Assembly (NCBI GenBank): GCA_024235915.1
Contig: JACKLO010000011.1
Coordinates: 248,001-312,000 of the forward strand
Length of the DNA stretch: 64,000 nt
Origin: Burkholderiaceae bacterium
GTDB lineage: Bacteria > Pseudomonadota > Gammaproteobacteria > Burkholderiales > Burkholderiaceae_C
Direction of reading: 5' to 3'
Part shown: one piece after another, positions 24,929 through 33,247 of the stretch
Layout: the number at the start of each line of letters is the position of its first letter
How positions within the stretch are numbered: the stretch's first letter is position 1
Notes under the pieces: model-generated
What the model was told of the DNA's origin: nothing
Databases searched by the model: none
The model's input: the letters and a program-made list of their open reading frames with translations, nothing else
Made by a program: the position numbers and the translations under genes

Positions 24929-25627
24929 ATGCGTGCGCTGAAAGTCATTTGCGGCAATAAATTGGTTGACCTCGACGGAGGTCAACAAATGCTGCCGAAG
25001 GCCGGATACACCGAGCGGCGGGTGTTCATCTTGGGTGAGACTGAAGCACACAGCTTCACGCGCTCGTGGGACGCGGGGAGGTTCCTCCTGCCGTGGTCCT
25101 ACATGGACCCGGCAGTTGCGTCATGTGCCTTGAACGGTCCGCGATGGCGCTACGAGCGAAAGAAGAATGGGCGGGAGGCGTTCGCGCAAGTTCCCCAAAC
25201 GGTGACGCTGCGCACTGGCGAACTGGAATACCGCGACTTTCACGACGAGTGCTACGGCGGCGAGCAGGCCATCGAAGTGAAGCGGGAGCACAGCCGCCTT
25301 GAGGGAACGGCCTACCGCGTCTACAACCGCGCATTCCTTGAGGCGAATGCGCTGGAGGCCATGAACCGGAGAACGGCCTACTTCCTGCTGCTGAACGCCA
25401 CGGCCGGATTCGACCTTGGGCCCATCGAAGCGCAGGTGCTGGCCGCCGTAGGGGAGGGTGGCGACCAATCCATCGAAGCCGTAGCTGCGGTGACTGGCCA
25501 AAGTGCGATTCGAGTGAGGGCGGCTGCCCTGAATCTCTGGCGCAAGGGGCGTGTCGACCTTCCGATGCGTGACTCGCTCATCGATGACACGTGGACAGTC
25601 AAGGGGCTCAGCGATGTCGAGCGTTGA
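24929..25627 (+). CDS. tnsA: TnsA-like endonuclease subunit of Tn7-like module 1
   Basis: 232 residues, first gene of a four-gene operon. A plausible TnsA core is visible: an Asp in EYRDFHDECYGG followed by AIEVKREHSR, the D...E-x-K pattern of restriction-like nucleases, then a helical C-terminal domain (QSIEAVAAVTGQSAIRVRAA). In Tn7, TnsA cuts the 5' ends to allow cut-and-paste movement. The catalytic Glu expected near the N-terminus is not obvious. The call rests partly on its position before tnsB; sequence support is moderate. Confidence 0.6.
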   Translation: MRALKVICGNKLVDLDGGQQMLPKAGYTERRVFILGETEAHSFTRSWDAGRFLLPWSYMDPAVASCALNGPRWRYERKKNGREAFAQVPQTVTLRTGELEYRDFHDECYGGEQAIEVKREHSRLEGTAYRVYNRAFLEANALEAMNRRTAYFLLLNATAGFDLGPIEAQVLAAVGEGGDQSIEAVAAVTGQSAIRVRAAALNLWRKGRVDLPMRDSLIDDTWTVKGLSDVER

Positions 25628-27716
25628 GCGACTGGCTCTTCGCGGGCGTAGGCCGAGCGGCGATGTCCGAAGGGTTTCGCTTCCGCTGAACGACTGGCCG
25701 CGCCCGTCAGTCGCCTTCTTCGCAGTCAAGGGCGCGTCGGAAGCGGAAATCAAAGCCGCAAAGCTTCGGCACTCCCGCTACCAACTCAACGTCAAGGCTG
25801 TGGAACTGTACCTTGGCGGGATGTCGCCCAAGGAGGTCAACAAGGAGCTTCAAGAGTTGTACGGGACGACGTTGACGGAGAGTTCAATCTGGCGCATGTG
25901 TGCCAGGGCACTTCGGCCTGACGACAGCACAGGGCAAATCATAGGGTTCTGGGCTTGCGTTCCTCAGTGGCGGGCTGCACCAACCGAGAAGGCTGCTCCG
26001 AAGCCGTCGCACCACCTCTCATCGCTCTTCCTGGAGTTCCCGCGCATCGAGGCCAAATTGTGCGAGTTCGTCCTGAAGCGCCGGACGGGACCGAATATGC
26101 GACCTGTTGGGATGCTCCGCCCGCGCATGGTGTGGGAGGTGTTCCTCGCTGAGTGCAAAGAGCAGACGAACCGGTTCAAGGAGAAGCTGTGGCCCTTCAG
26201 TGAGGAGCGCTGCGGATACGAAGCGGTGCGTCGTTGGTACAAAGAGCAGAAGTACAAGCACCCGAGTGCCGCGGCGCGAAATGAGCTTCCCGCGGACCTG
26301 GCCAAGCAGATTGCAGGGGACTACAAGTCGGCTGCTGTCATCGCTGCGCCCAGTGCTCACGTGTCGATGGCGTACTCGGAGACCCAGCTCGACGAGCACA
26401 AGATGGACCAGATGTGGGCCATGATGGTTCCGGGTCGAGAGCCTGGCGAATGGCTGGCGGTGCACACTACGCGGCTGTGGGCGCTCTGCATGGTGGAGTG
26501 CGCGTCGACGGCGGTTCTTTCCTCCGGGGTTGCTTTCGGGGCGGCCTACAAGACTGCGGATGTCCTGAGGCTCATCTACTCGGCTTTGCATCCTCCAAAG
26601 CGACCGGAACGCCTACGCCTGAGTGACGAGCAATGGCGCTACCGGGAAGATGCTGCGTACCCGGCTGAGCTTCCGGCCTTCGCGCGCAACTCATGGATGA
26701 CCTTGGCGATGGACCGGCACTCAACCCACCGGGCTGCTCTTGCAGATGCCATGGAGGTCACGCGCTGCGAGGTGGTTTCCGGGGCACCGGCAAACCCCCA
26801 GGTGCGCGACACCATTGAACGATTCTTGAAAAACATCGCCACGCATGCTGACTGGTTTGAGTCCTCCGTCGGCAACAAGCCAGGCAGCGCGGCAAGGCGG
26901 GACCCGGAAGGAGGTGCACTACGCAGCGTCGTCTATACGCCACTCGCCCAGGAGTATCTGGACATCCTCGTCCGAAACTACAACGTCACTGCGCAGGTCG
27001 CGCTTGACGGCAACTCTCCGCTTGGCCGGTTGGCCGTGCTGGCTGCGCGAGGCCAGGTCTTTCGCAGCCCGGTCGGTGAGTTTGGAACCGGAAACCTCTA
27101 TCGCCTGCTGCCTCGATACAGCGCGCGCTTGCGTCGGCGGCACTCGCCGACGCACGGGCCGTTGTGCGTCTATTTTGGATACGCGTGCTACGTTGGGCCG
27201 GAGCTGTCGCAGGCCCAGGAGTTGTGGTTCGGCGCGACGCAGGACGTCGACATCTATCCGCAAGAGGACGCACGCTTTGCGTTTGTAGTCCCGCGGGCGT
27301 TCCCGGAAAAGGTCTATCGCGTGGTCTGTCTGGGGCGCTGGAGGCAGACGCCGCACACACATTCCGAACGGGTATTCTCGTCAAAGGGCGCCCGCACGAA
27401 GGTTTTCACCGATTCGGCCGGAGGTCCGCTTACTGGCGTCGGGCTGGCACGAGGACTTGCGCTTGCGGCGTCGTCAGATGAGGGACTGGCACGACTCCTC
27501 TCGGGCATGACTGCATTCATGGACCGCTATGGCGCTGGCGTGGTGCCATACATCGACATGACGTCAGAGCAAATTGCCTCGCTGTTGGATTTCGCCGAGA
27601 AGGAATCCGATGACACCGAGGTCACCGAATGGGCCCCGACTGCCGTCAACGTGGTGCCGGGCTCAGGTCAAGTGCCCCCGTCGCCTTCTTCGGACCCCTT
27701 CGGTCTTCGAGGGTAA
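25614..27716 (+). CDS. tnsB: TnsB/TniA-like DDE transposase of module 1
   Basis: About 700 residues from ATG 25614, overlapping the tnsA-like gene by 14 bp; in-frame starts further upstream are less likely. The N-terminal region has HTH segments (GMSPKEVNKELQELYG). The conserved block before the catalytic core (FLEFPRIEAKL) is shared with TnsB of module 2. The DDE residues can be placed as Asp in DEHKMDQMW, Asp in MTLAMDRHSTH and Glu in RDTIERFLKN. The C-terminal beta-barrel and tail follow. TnsB binds the element ends and joins the 3' ends to target DNA. Confidence 0.85.
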   Translation: MSSVERLALRGRRPSGDVRRVSLPLNDWPRPSVAFFAVKGASEAEIKAAKLRHSRYQLNVKAVELYLGGMSPKEVNKELQELYGTTLTESSIWRMCARALRPDDSTGQIIGFWACVPQWRAAPTEKAAPKPSHHLSSLFLEFPRIEAKLCEFVLKRRTGPNMRPVGMLRPRMVWEVFLAECKEQTNRFKEKLWPFSEERCGYEAVRRWYKEQKYKHPSAAARNELPADLAKQIAGDYKSAAVIAAPSAHVSMAYSETQLDEHKMDQMWAMMVPGREPGEWLAVHTTRLWALCMVECASTAVLSSGVAFGAAYKTADVLRLIYSALHPPKRPERLRLSDEQWRYREDAAYPAELPAFARNSWMTLAMDRHSTHRAALADAMEVTRCEVVSGAPANPQVRDTIERFLKNIATHADWFESSVGNKPGSAARRDPEGGALRSVVYTPLAQEYLDILVRNYNVTAQVALDGNSPLGRLAVLAARGQVFRSPVGEFGTGNLYRLLPRYSARLRRRHSPTHGPLCVYFGYACYVGPELSQAQELWFGATQDVDIYPQEDARFAFVVPRAFPEKVYRVVCLGRWRQTPHTHSERVFSSKGARTKVFTDSAGGPLTGVGLARGLALAASSDEGLARLLSGMTAFMDRYGAGVVPYIDMTSEQIASLLDFAEKESDDTEVTEWAPTAVNVVPGSGQVPPSPSSDPFGLRG

Positions 27717-27725
27717 GGAATCCAG

Positions 27726-28775
27726 GTGGGCGAGCAACACCCACTCCTGCGGTCCAGAGGCGCCAGGACAAGGACGGCACCGCTCGATGAGGCGATTGAA
27801 GCCCTGAGCCTCGTCCTGCAGACCGCAGAGTTGGGCATGGTGACAAGCGCCCCGACTCGATGGGGCAAGTCCACCTTTCTCGATGAGCTCGAGGCGCGAT
27901 TTGAGAAGGCGCGGTCCGGCGTCGTCATGCGCTCCACCATGCTTGCAGACTCTGCAACACGGTTCGAGAACAGGTTCTATCGTCGGTTGCGTGGGGAAGA
28001 GGAGGGCGAGGAGTCCGCTTTCCCGCAGCAGAACCCGAAGATGGCGTTGCTACGACATATTCAGAACGAATGCGACAAGGTCCAAACCACCTTGGTGGTA
28101 TTCGCTCTGGACGAAGCGCAGAACCTCACAGTTCATCAGCTCGACCTGCTGAAGGTCCTGACAGAGAACCTCCTCAACATGGGCTTCAAGCCCTTCGTGC
28201 TCTTGGTCGGCCAGCCGGAAGTCCTGCTGCTCCGAGAGTGGCTGCGCGAGCACTCTCGTCAAGACATCGTTCAAAGGTTCATGCTGCGCGCACATGCGTT
28301 ACGGGGCATACGCAGCGCCCAGGAGCTCCGGCCATTGCTACGCGATGCAGACCAGGCAATCTGGCCCGTCGACTCGAACCGTAGCCACACCCAGCACTTC
28401 GCCCCGATAGCTTGGGAGCGTGGCTGGCGACTGGAGAGGGAAGCGGAAGGCTTATGGCAGACCTTTGTACTACATGCGAAGAGCATCGGGCTGAACGCGG
28501 AACGGCTCGAAGTTGGCACCCAATTCATTGCGCAGGCGAAGCTTGCGCTGCTGCAGGGAACCATCGGCACGCCGCAGGGAGTGCGGGACGGTGCAAGCCA
28601 GCTCCTAGTGGACCCCCATCGACCTTTGCGTCCTGGGCATGAACTACTCCAAGCAGCTGTCGAGCACTCTGGCTTTCGTGAGTTCCAGAACCTCGGCGCC
28701 AAGCCAGTTGACCCGGGCAGCCCGACTTCGAAGCAAGCTCGTAGGTGGATGGGGCAGCTTAGGCCTAGACAGTGA
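27726..28775 (+). CDS. tnsC: TnsC/TniB-like AAA+ regulator of module 1
   Basis: 349 residues from a GTG with an AAGGAA ribosome site 9 bp after tnsB. Walker A is SAPTRWGKST (41-50), Walker B LVVFALDEAQNL, sensor region LLVGQPEVLLL. This matches the TnsC/TniB ATPases that form filaments on target DNA and link target selection to the transposase. It overlaps the tniQ gene (GTGA). Confidence 0.85.
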   Translation: MGEQHPLLRSRGARTRTAPLDEAIEALSLVLQTAELGMVTSAPTRWGKSTFLDELEARFEKARSGVVMRSTMLADSATRFENRFYRRLRGEEEGEESAFPQQNPKMALLRHIQNECDKVQTTLVVFALDEAQNLTVHQLDLLKVLTENLLNMGFKPFVLLVGQPEVLLLREWLREHSRQDIVQRFMLRAHALRGIRSAQELRPLLRDADQAIWPVDSNRSHTQHFAPIAWERGWRLEREAEGLWQTFVLHAKSIGLNAERLEVGTQFIAQAKLALLQGTIGTPQGVRDGASQLLVDPHRPLRPGHELLQAAVEHSGFREFQNLGAKPVDPGSPTSKQARRWMGQLRPRQ

Positions 28776-29962
28776 GACGACGCCTCCCCTTCACCTGGAA
28801 CCCAGGTTGGTTCCACGCGGGCGCCTCACTCTGGTGCCTAGCGGCCAAGGTGGCGTACGTCGGAACTGCACGGGTTGGTTCCGTGCTCGACATGCTCGTC
28901 GGAGCCGACGAGCTTCACCGAATCCGCACGTGGGTATCCAGCCCGCAAAGCGTTGAGCTTGCTCGCGCGCAGTTTGAACTCAGCGCCCAGGATGCCAGCG
29001 CGCTGCTGTTGTGGGCGAACCAAGAAGAGCTCGACGAGCGTCAACACATCAGTCTGGGACTCCGGTGGTGCGACACCTGCATGGGCCGCTGGTATCACAG
29101 CGTCAGATTCCAGGACCGACGCATTCGGTGCTGCCCGTGGCACGGGGAGCGCCTGCGCGAAACCTGTCCGACCTGTGCACGAGCTGTGGACCCTCTCGGC
29201 CGACCATGGCGGTGCAGCTATTGTGGGGAAGCGCTGGTGAACGACCCCGAACGGTGGCTGTCTGACTTCAAAACCTCGCCTGGCCACGACGGCTGCTGGC
29301 CAAAGCGCATGACGCGCGGTGGAATCAGCTACGAAGAGCGCGAGGAGGGCGTCCTGTGCCACCCCGACCCGGACGGGGAAGGGGAGTTGCCGACGCGTCC
29401 CAGCGGGCTGGACTACTGGCAGCACGCGCAGCTCTATGAGTCGGTCGCGAGCCTATGGGACACGGTGCTTCGCGAGCATCGACAGTGCGCGCTTGAAGAG
29501 CCCTATGGGTACTACAGCGACTACTACGAGCTGGCGTTCAAATGCCCTGCGGCTGCTGCGGGGCGAGCCGTGTTCGGCCAGATGGACCTTGATGGTGCAA
29601 GGCGTGGTGCATGGCCGCGGAATCGTGTCCTCACGAACGCCTACCAGGCACTGCCTGCGCCGGAGACAGTCTCGTTGGAGGTGCGTCGCGCGATGCTGCG
29701 AGAGCTGCCACGGGCTTGGCTGGCCGATGCTCTACTGCTCTTTGGCGAAGTTGCCCGAACCGGCCGCACCGTTGCTCGGTGGGAGCCACACCCCTTCGCG
29801 TTCCAGGCTAAAACCGCACGGATGGCAGGGGTAAAGGCGGAACTTGTAACAAAGCGGCCTGAAAGTTGGCTGCGAGCCACATCGCTCTTTTGCGGTGAGT
29901 GCTGTCCCAACGGTAAAGCCTTTACCGGCGACTGGGACCCTCTGAAGCTACTGCTAGGCTAG
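28772..29962 (+). CDS. tniQ: TniQ-family target-selection protein of module 1
   Basis: 396 residues from a GTG overlapping the tnsC stop. The TniQ zinc-finger signature is clear: LRWCDTCMGRWYHS, then CCPWHGERLRETCPTCARA and CSYCGEAL. The C-terminal part is helical and poorly conserved. TniQ/TnsD-type proteins recognise a specific target site or connect to a targeting complex. No CRISPR effector lies nearby, so DNA-sequence-based targeting is more likely. Confidence 0.87.
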   Translation: MRRRLPFTWNPGWFHAGASLWCLAAKVAYVGTARVGSVLDMLVGADELHRIRTWVSSPQSVELARAQFELSAQDASALLLWANQEELDERQHISLGLRWCDTCMGRWYHSVRFQDRRIRCCPWHGERLRETCPTCARAVDPLGRPWRCSYCGEALVNDPERWLSDFKTSPGHDGCWPKRMTRGGISYEEREEGVLCHPDPDGEGELPTRPSGLDYWQHAQLYESVASLWDTVLREHRQCALEEPYGYYSDYYELAFKCPAAAAGRAVFGQMDLDGARRGAWPRNRVLTNAYQALPAPETVSLEVRRAMLRELPRAWLADALLLFGEVARTGRTVARWEPHPFAFQAKTARMAGVKAELVTKRPESWLRATSLFCGECCPNGKAFTGDWDPLKLLLG

Positions 29963-30388
29963 CTGCCAGCCACTCACGGCTGCATTTCTCGACACACGCA
30001 GGCAAAGACCCGGCTTGCCAGGCTCAAGCCCATTGGACCTGGTTGGTTTATCCACTCAGCTGTGCAGTAGCTCAACGCGCCACTCAAGACTCGCAGTACG
30101 TACGCGCAAAGCCAGTTGCTGTCGTGCGGTGTGACGAAGAATCAGGGACTTACGAGCGGAAGTTCTACTGCACCACCCAGCTAACTGCATTGATGGCGTT
30201 ACCTGATGTGTGGGCTGTACCGGTGGGCCTAAGTGCTTGTCACGTGGGACTTTCAGGTTCCGATCGCCCGGCGATCAGCTACACATGTCCAGACACGAAG
30301 GTTGGGCGGGCCCGCCAAGATTCGGCATCCTTGGGTGACGCCGCCAAGTGGATGTAGTCTTTGGGCGACAACACCATGTCTGGGCGGA
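29963..30388. other. Non-coding stretch after Tn7-like module 1
   Basis: About 425 bp with no convincing gene; the frames present look like chance. It may contain an element end or att-like sequence, but I find no clear terminal repeat. Confidence 0.35.
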
Positions 30389-31105
30389 TCAAGTGGTGGT
30401 TTTCTCGTGAACGACACGCTGCGGCTTCAGGTGTGAGTTCAAGTCAAGGACTGTCTGCTCGTCGGCCCGAAGCTCCGTAAACAAGCCCCGCGTCAGGTAG
30501 GCGGAGATGAGCACAGAGCCACACAGGTATCCGGCAAGATACTGAAGGTCAAGCGTTCCGCGAATCGCCATCGCAACAAAGAGCAGCCCCGACCAACCGG
30601 CGAACAGCGCGAAGACCGCATAAGCAGCGATCCGTCGGCGTGTCGCATGAAGCAGCCTCATGCCTGCTGGGCTGCTGTCAATCTGACGTGCGCGGACAAG
30701 CTTGGCAAACCGAGCCCGTAATGCAGGAACCTCGCAAGCAGTGAAGGCGATTCGCTGTTTTGGCGTGGGGTCGGGGCCGAGTTCGTACTGTGCCACCGAG
30801 GTCGACAAGGCTACGAGTGCCTCAAGAACGAGAACGACGTCGGATCCATCATCTGCGGCCAGCCGCAGCATGGCAGTCTGCTGACGAAGAAGGGCAACAC
30901 ACTTCAGCAGTCGCTGGCTGAAGGCAGCTTGAATCAATCGACGCACCACTTGTATCGGTTGGCATGACCAACGATGCCAGCGTAGCGCTCCCTCAACCTG
31001 TCGGTAGTGCAAGTCCACTTGACCAACGGTTCGGCGAGACGACAACAATGCCAACTGCAGAGCCAGCTCGGTGATGTGCTCGGCTGTTAGGCGAACACGA
31101 TTCAT
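30389..31105 (-). CDS. Membrane protein with two C-terminal TM segments, partner of XRE regulator
   Basis: 238 residues; the ATG at 31105 overlaps the stop of the XRE gene (ATGA). The N-terminal 150 residues are helical and soluble. They are followed by two hydrophobic helices (AAYAVFALFAGWSGLLFVAM and LQYLAGYLCGSVLISAYL) and a short charged tail. A cytoplasmic sensor or effector anchored by a hairpin of two TM helices is the simplest model. The XRE-plus-membrane-protein pair resembles two-gene defence or toxin modules, but I cannot name a family. Confidence 0.6.
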   Translation of the reverse strand: MNRVRLTAEHITELALQLALLSSRRTVGQVDLHYRQVEGALRWHRWSCQPIQVVRRLIQAAFSQRLLKCVALLRQQTAMLRLAADDGSDVVLVLEALVALSTSVAQYELGPDPTPKQRIAFTACEVPALRARFAKLVRARQIDSSPAGMRLLHATRRRIAAYAVFALFAGWSGLLFVAMAIRGTLDLQYLAGYLCGSVLISAYLTRGLFTELRADEQTVLDLNSHLKPQRVVHEKTTT

Positions 31106-31563
31106 GCGGCTTTCGCTCCTTTCAGCTGGCTGAGCCGCTCCTCCATTTCGGCCTCGCTTCCGTTCTCTTCCCGCAACCACCGGTAGAAGAGTGTGATGCG
31201 CTGGTAGCGGAAGTACTCATTGAGTGGCTTGCCGTCGGCATCGTTTGGGTTGGCCGCATCCCACGCCTTCACACGTTCCCAAAGCGCGGCGTCTAGTGGC
31301 TCCGCGGGGTCCACATCGCGACCGTAGACCACGTAGTCAACGTCGATCTTTGCCTTTCGCATGCGCTCGAGGACAGGCGTCTTGATCGAACTCCGGTCCT
31401 GTTCGTAGTTCTGCAACGCAGACAGCGCGACCTGGATCTGTCGTGCCAACTCCTCCTGCGTCAGGCCCAAACGCATGCGCTCCGCCTTCAAGCGCTCTCC
31501 GAGCGTCTCGGGCGGCGGCGGCGGGAACTCAGGGTTTTTTCTAGGTCGGCCAGCCATTGACAT
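31102..31563 (-). CDS. XRE-family HTH regulator
   Basis: 153 residues (start 31563 or 31557). After a Pro-rich N-terminus comes a classic Cro/C1 HTH (LGERLKAERMRLGLTQEELA, then LSALQNYEQDRSSIK). The rest is a helical domain ending in EEMEERLSQLKGA-like helices. It is coupled to a membrane-protein gene and faces a second small HTH gene at 31710. Confidence 0.8.
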   Translation of the reverse strand: MSMAGRPRKNPEFPPPPPETLGERLKAERMRLGLTQEELARQIQVALSALQNYEQDRSSIKTPVLERMRKAKIDVDYVVYGRDVDPAEPLDAALWERVKAWDAANPNDADGKPLNEYFRYQRITLFYRWLREENGSEAEMEERLSQLKGAKAA

Positions 31564-31709
31564 GCACCGTCTGGCGCGAGCACAGTCGCGAAGCGTGAAA
31601 TACCCAAGAAGTTAGTAGTTTTGTTTGGTTTGGTGCGTACACAGTGGAACACTCGTCTTCGAAAGCAACCTACTTGGCAGGGGCTCAAGGATGCGCCACA
31701 ACGTCCAGC

Positions 31710-31928
31710 ATGAACGCCGTCCGGCTGAAGTCGCCGGAAGAAGCGCAGAGGTGGTTCGCCGATCGCGGCATCACGATCTCGGAATGGGCGATGGCGCGCC
31801 AGTTCAACCCCGCGCTTGTGTACCAAGTGCTGGCGGGCACACGAAAGGCTGTGCGTGGAAAGAGCTTCAAGATCGCTGTGGAACTCGGCATCAAAGCCTT
31901 GCCGGTAGATGACCTTGAAGCGGCCTGA
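31710..31928 (+). CDS. Small Cro-like DNA-binding protein
   Basis: 72 residues from ATG 31710; longer starts exist. It reads SPEEAQRWFADRGITISEWA then NPALVYQVLAGTRKAVRG and FKIAVELGIK, a compact HTH like phage Cro-type regulators. It diverges from the XRE gene, so the two may form a bistable switch. Confidence 0.65.
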   Translation: MNAVRLKSPEEAQRWFADRGITISEWAMARQFNPALVYQVLAGTRKAVRGKSFKIAVELGIKALPVDDLEAA

Positions 31929-32264
31929 AGTTCGGCTTGATCTGGAGGTGGCACCAGCGCAACGACTCTGAAGTCCGAAGACTGGGACCCAGAAACGCCA
32001 AACGCGTCAGGGACTGCGAATCCCTGGCGCGCTTGGACTTTCTTGCCTGAAGACGGCGACGAAAGTGTCCGGCGTTTTGGCGCAGGCGTCAAGTGCCTGC
32101 TGGCCTCCGTGAGCCCGCGCCCAGCGGGCGGAGGAGACGGGCCAGGACAGCCCGTCAGGCGCAGCCGTGCACCAATCCAATGATGCATAGGCCCCCCGTC
32201 GTTGAGCCTGAGCGGCATGGGTCCATCCCGCCCGCTCGGCGCTCGATCATCTGGACACTTCGTC
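31929..32264. other. Non-coding stretch before Tn7-like module 2; candidate element end
   Basis: About 335 bp without a gene. It contains the hairpin at 32003-32031 and two imperfect inverted copies of a GCGTTTTGGCG-like sequence (near 31992-32006 and 32073-32085). These could be transposase sites of the adjacent element. No terminal duplication was found. Confidence 0.35.
32003..32031 (+). terminator. Strong hairpin downstream of the Cro-like gene
   Basis: CGCGTCAGGGA and TCCCTGGCGCG pair over 11 bp (one G-T) around the loop CTGCGAA. It is followed only by GCTTGGACTTTCTTG, a weak T-tail. It is either a terminator of the small HTH gene or part of the element end. Confidence 0.45.
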
Positions 32265-32921
32265 ATGAGAGACCAGCAAGACCATTCGGTGGTCACCTAC
32301 TGGGGTGGCCGACCAGAGCGCTACCGCGAGTTCCCCAGAGCAGCGATTCGGGCGCACGACACCTTCGGCGTCCAGCCGGTTCAGTTCGGCCACGCGTTCC
32401 ACTACGAGGCCTGGGTTCTGGAGCGCTTTGCGGCGAGCACCAAGTCGATCACGCACAAGCCAACAACTGTCAGCGCGGTAATCGACGGCGTCGAGCGATC
32501 CTCGAAGGTGACTTTCGTCGTAACCCGGCGGGATGACTCCGTCGAGTACTTTCTCGCCACAAAGACAGAAGCAGCAACGGCAGCATCGCGCTTGCTTCGA
32601 AGGATCGCAGCGGTCAACGGAGCAAAGGTGGTGCACCGCACTCGAACTGAGATTCGCGCCCGAATCGACGAATTCTGGTGGCTAGAGAGGCTCCGACAAG
32701 TCGCCACGATCTGGGTCAGGAAGGGCGCCGATCTCGATGAACCGCTTGTCGCTCTCATCACCGAGAAAAGTAGATCCCTGGCGGAACTCTGCCTGCTGCT
32801 CGATGCGCCCAGGGACCTGATCCGCGCTCGACTTGCCAGGCTTCATATTGCCGGGCGGCTGGTCGTCTTCCGGGAGGCTGGGGACATGAGCGCCACTTCG
32901 GCAAAAGGAGCGGCGCAATGA
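32265..32921 (+). CDS. tnsA: TnsA-like protein of module 2, catalytic Asp apparently lost
   Basis: 218 residues from ATG 32265; upstream alternatives are TTG 32202 and ATG 32217. The TnsA pattern is readable: Glu in HYEAWVLERF, a KP segment (ITHKPTTVSAV), then SSKVTFVVTRRDD where active TnsA proteins usually have PDF, and FLATKTE where they have (E)VK. The Glu and Lys remain but the Asp is replaced by Thr. A winged-helix C-terminus follows (SLAELCLLLDAPRDLIRARL). If the alignment is right, this subunit no longer cuts and may serve only as a structural partner. The stop overlaps the next ATG. Confidence 0.65.
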   Translation: MRDQQDHSVVTYWGGRPERYREFPRAAIRAHDTFGVQPVQFGHAFHYEAWVLERFAASTKSITHKPTTVSAVIDGVERSSKVTFVVTRRDDSVEYFLATKTEAATAASRLLRRIAAVNGAKVVHRTRTEIRARIDEFWWLERLRQVATIWVRKGADLDEPLVALITEKSRSLAELCLLLDAPRDLIRARLARLHIAGRLVVFREAGDMSATSAKGAAQ

Positions 32922-33247
32922 GGCATTCCTCAAGATTCAGACAACTCTTGGCGGATCAACCCAGCATCCAACGAGCAATCAACGAGCGACTGAGAGCAAG
33001 GAGTCCGAGCCAGGCAGTGACCATCACTGTCATTCATCGCCGCTTCCTTGATGCATGCCGTGTGTCGGGTCTGGGACCTCACGATCACCCGCTGAACACA
33101 TCATCTGCTGGACGGCATGCCCTCGAGCGCTACGTGCGCGAGTGCGAACGATCCAGTCGGCGAGTCCGGCTGACGCCTGACCGAAAGCCGCAAGAGGAAG
33201 CGCCGACGGCGCAGGGAGAGGCCACACCCACAAGGCGGCACACGTGA
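32918..33247 (+). CDS. Small protein resembling one N-terminal domain of TnsB
   Basis: 109 residues, coupled at both ends (ATGA with tnsA-like, GTGA with tnsB). Residues 10-80 align with residues about 130-202 of the following TnsB. Shared features include LADQPSIQRAI against FSDHPEIENKL, VIHRRFLDAC against ILTKFQELC and RHALERYVREC against FRPLMRWFKTKY. The C-terminal 30 residues are basic and likely disordered. It could be an extra DNA-binding or assembly subunit. I know of no standard Tn7 component of this kind. Confidence 0.6.
   Translation: MRHSSRFRQLLADQPSIQRAINERLRARSPSQAVTITVIHRRFLDACRVSGLGPHDHPLNTSSAGRHALERYVRECERSSRRVRLTPDRKPQEEAPTAQGEATPTRRHT

Larger units (their letters stand above)
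24929..29962 (+). mobile_element. Tn7-like transposition operon 1 (tnsA-B-C-tniQ)
   Basis: Four coupled genes with the order and motifs of Tn7-like elements. The coordinates cover only the transposition genes; the element ends were not identified. In Tn7, tnsA lies next to one end, so that end is expected just left of 24929 and cargo may lie on the right. Confidence 0.75.

Noticed and set aside
30043..30357. 104-codon plus-strand frame after tniQ 1
   Set aside because: No ribosome site, atypical composition and no partner; more likely non-coding DNA near an element end.
32003..32031. tRNA or tRNA fragment as an attachment site
   Set aside because: The hairpin with a 7-base loop recalls a T-arm, but no acceptor stem, anticodon arm or conserved TTC loop is present.
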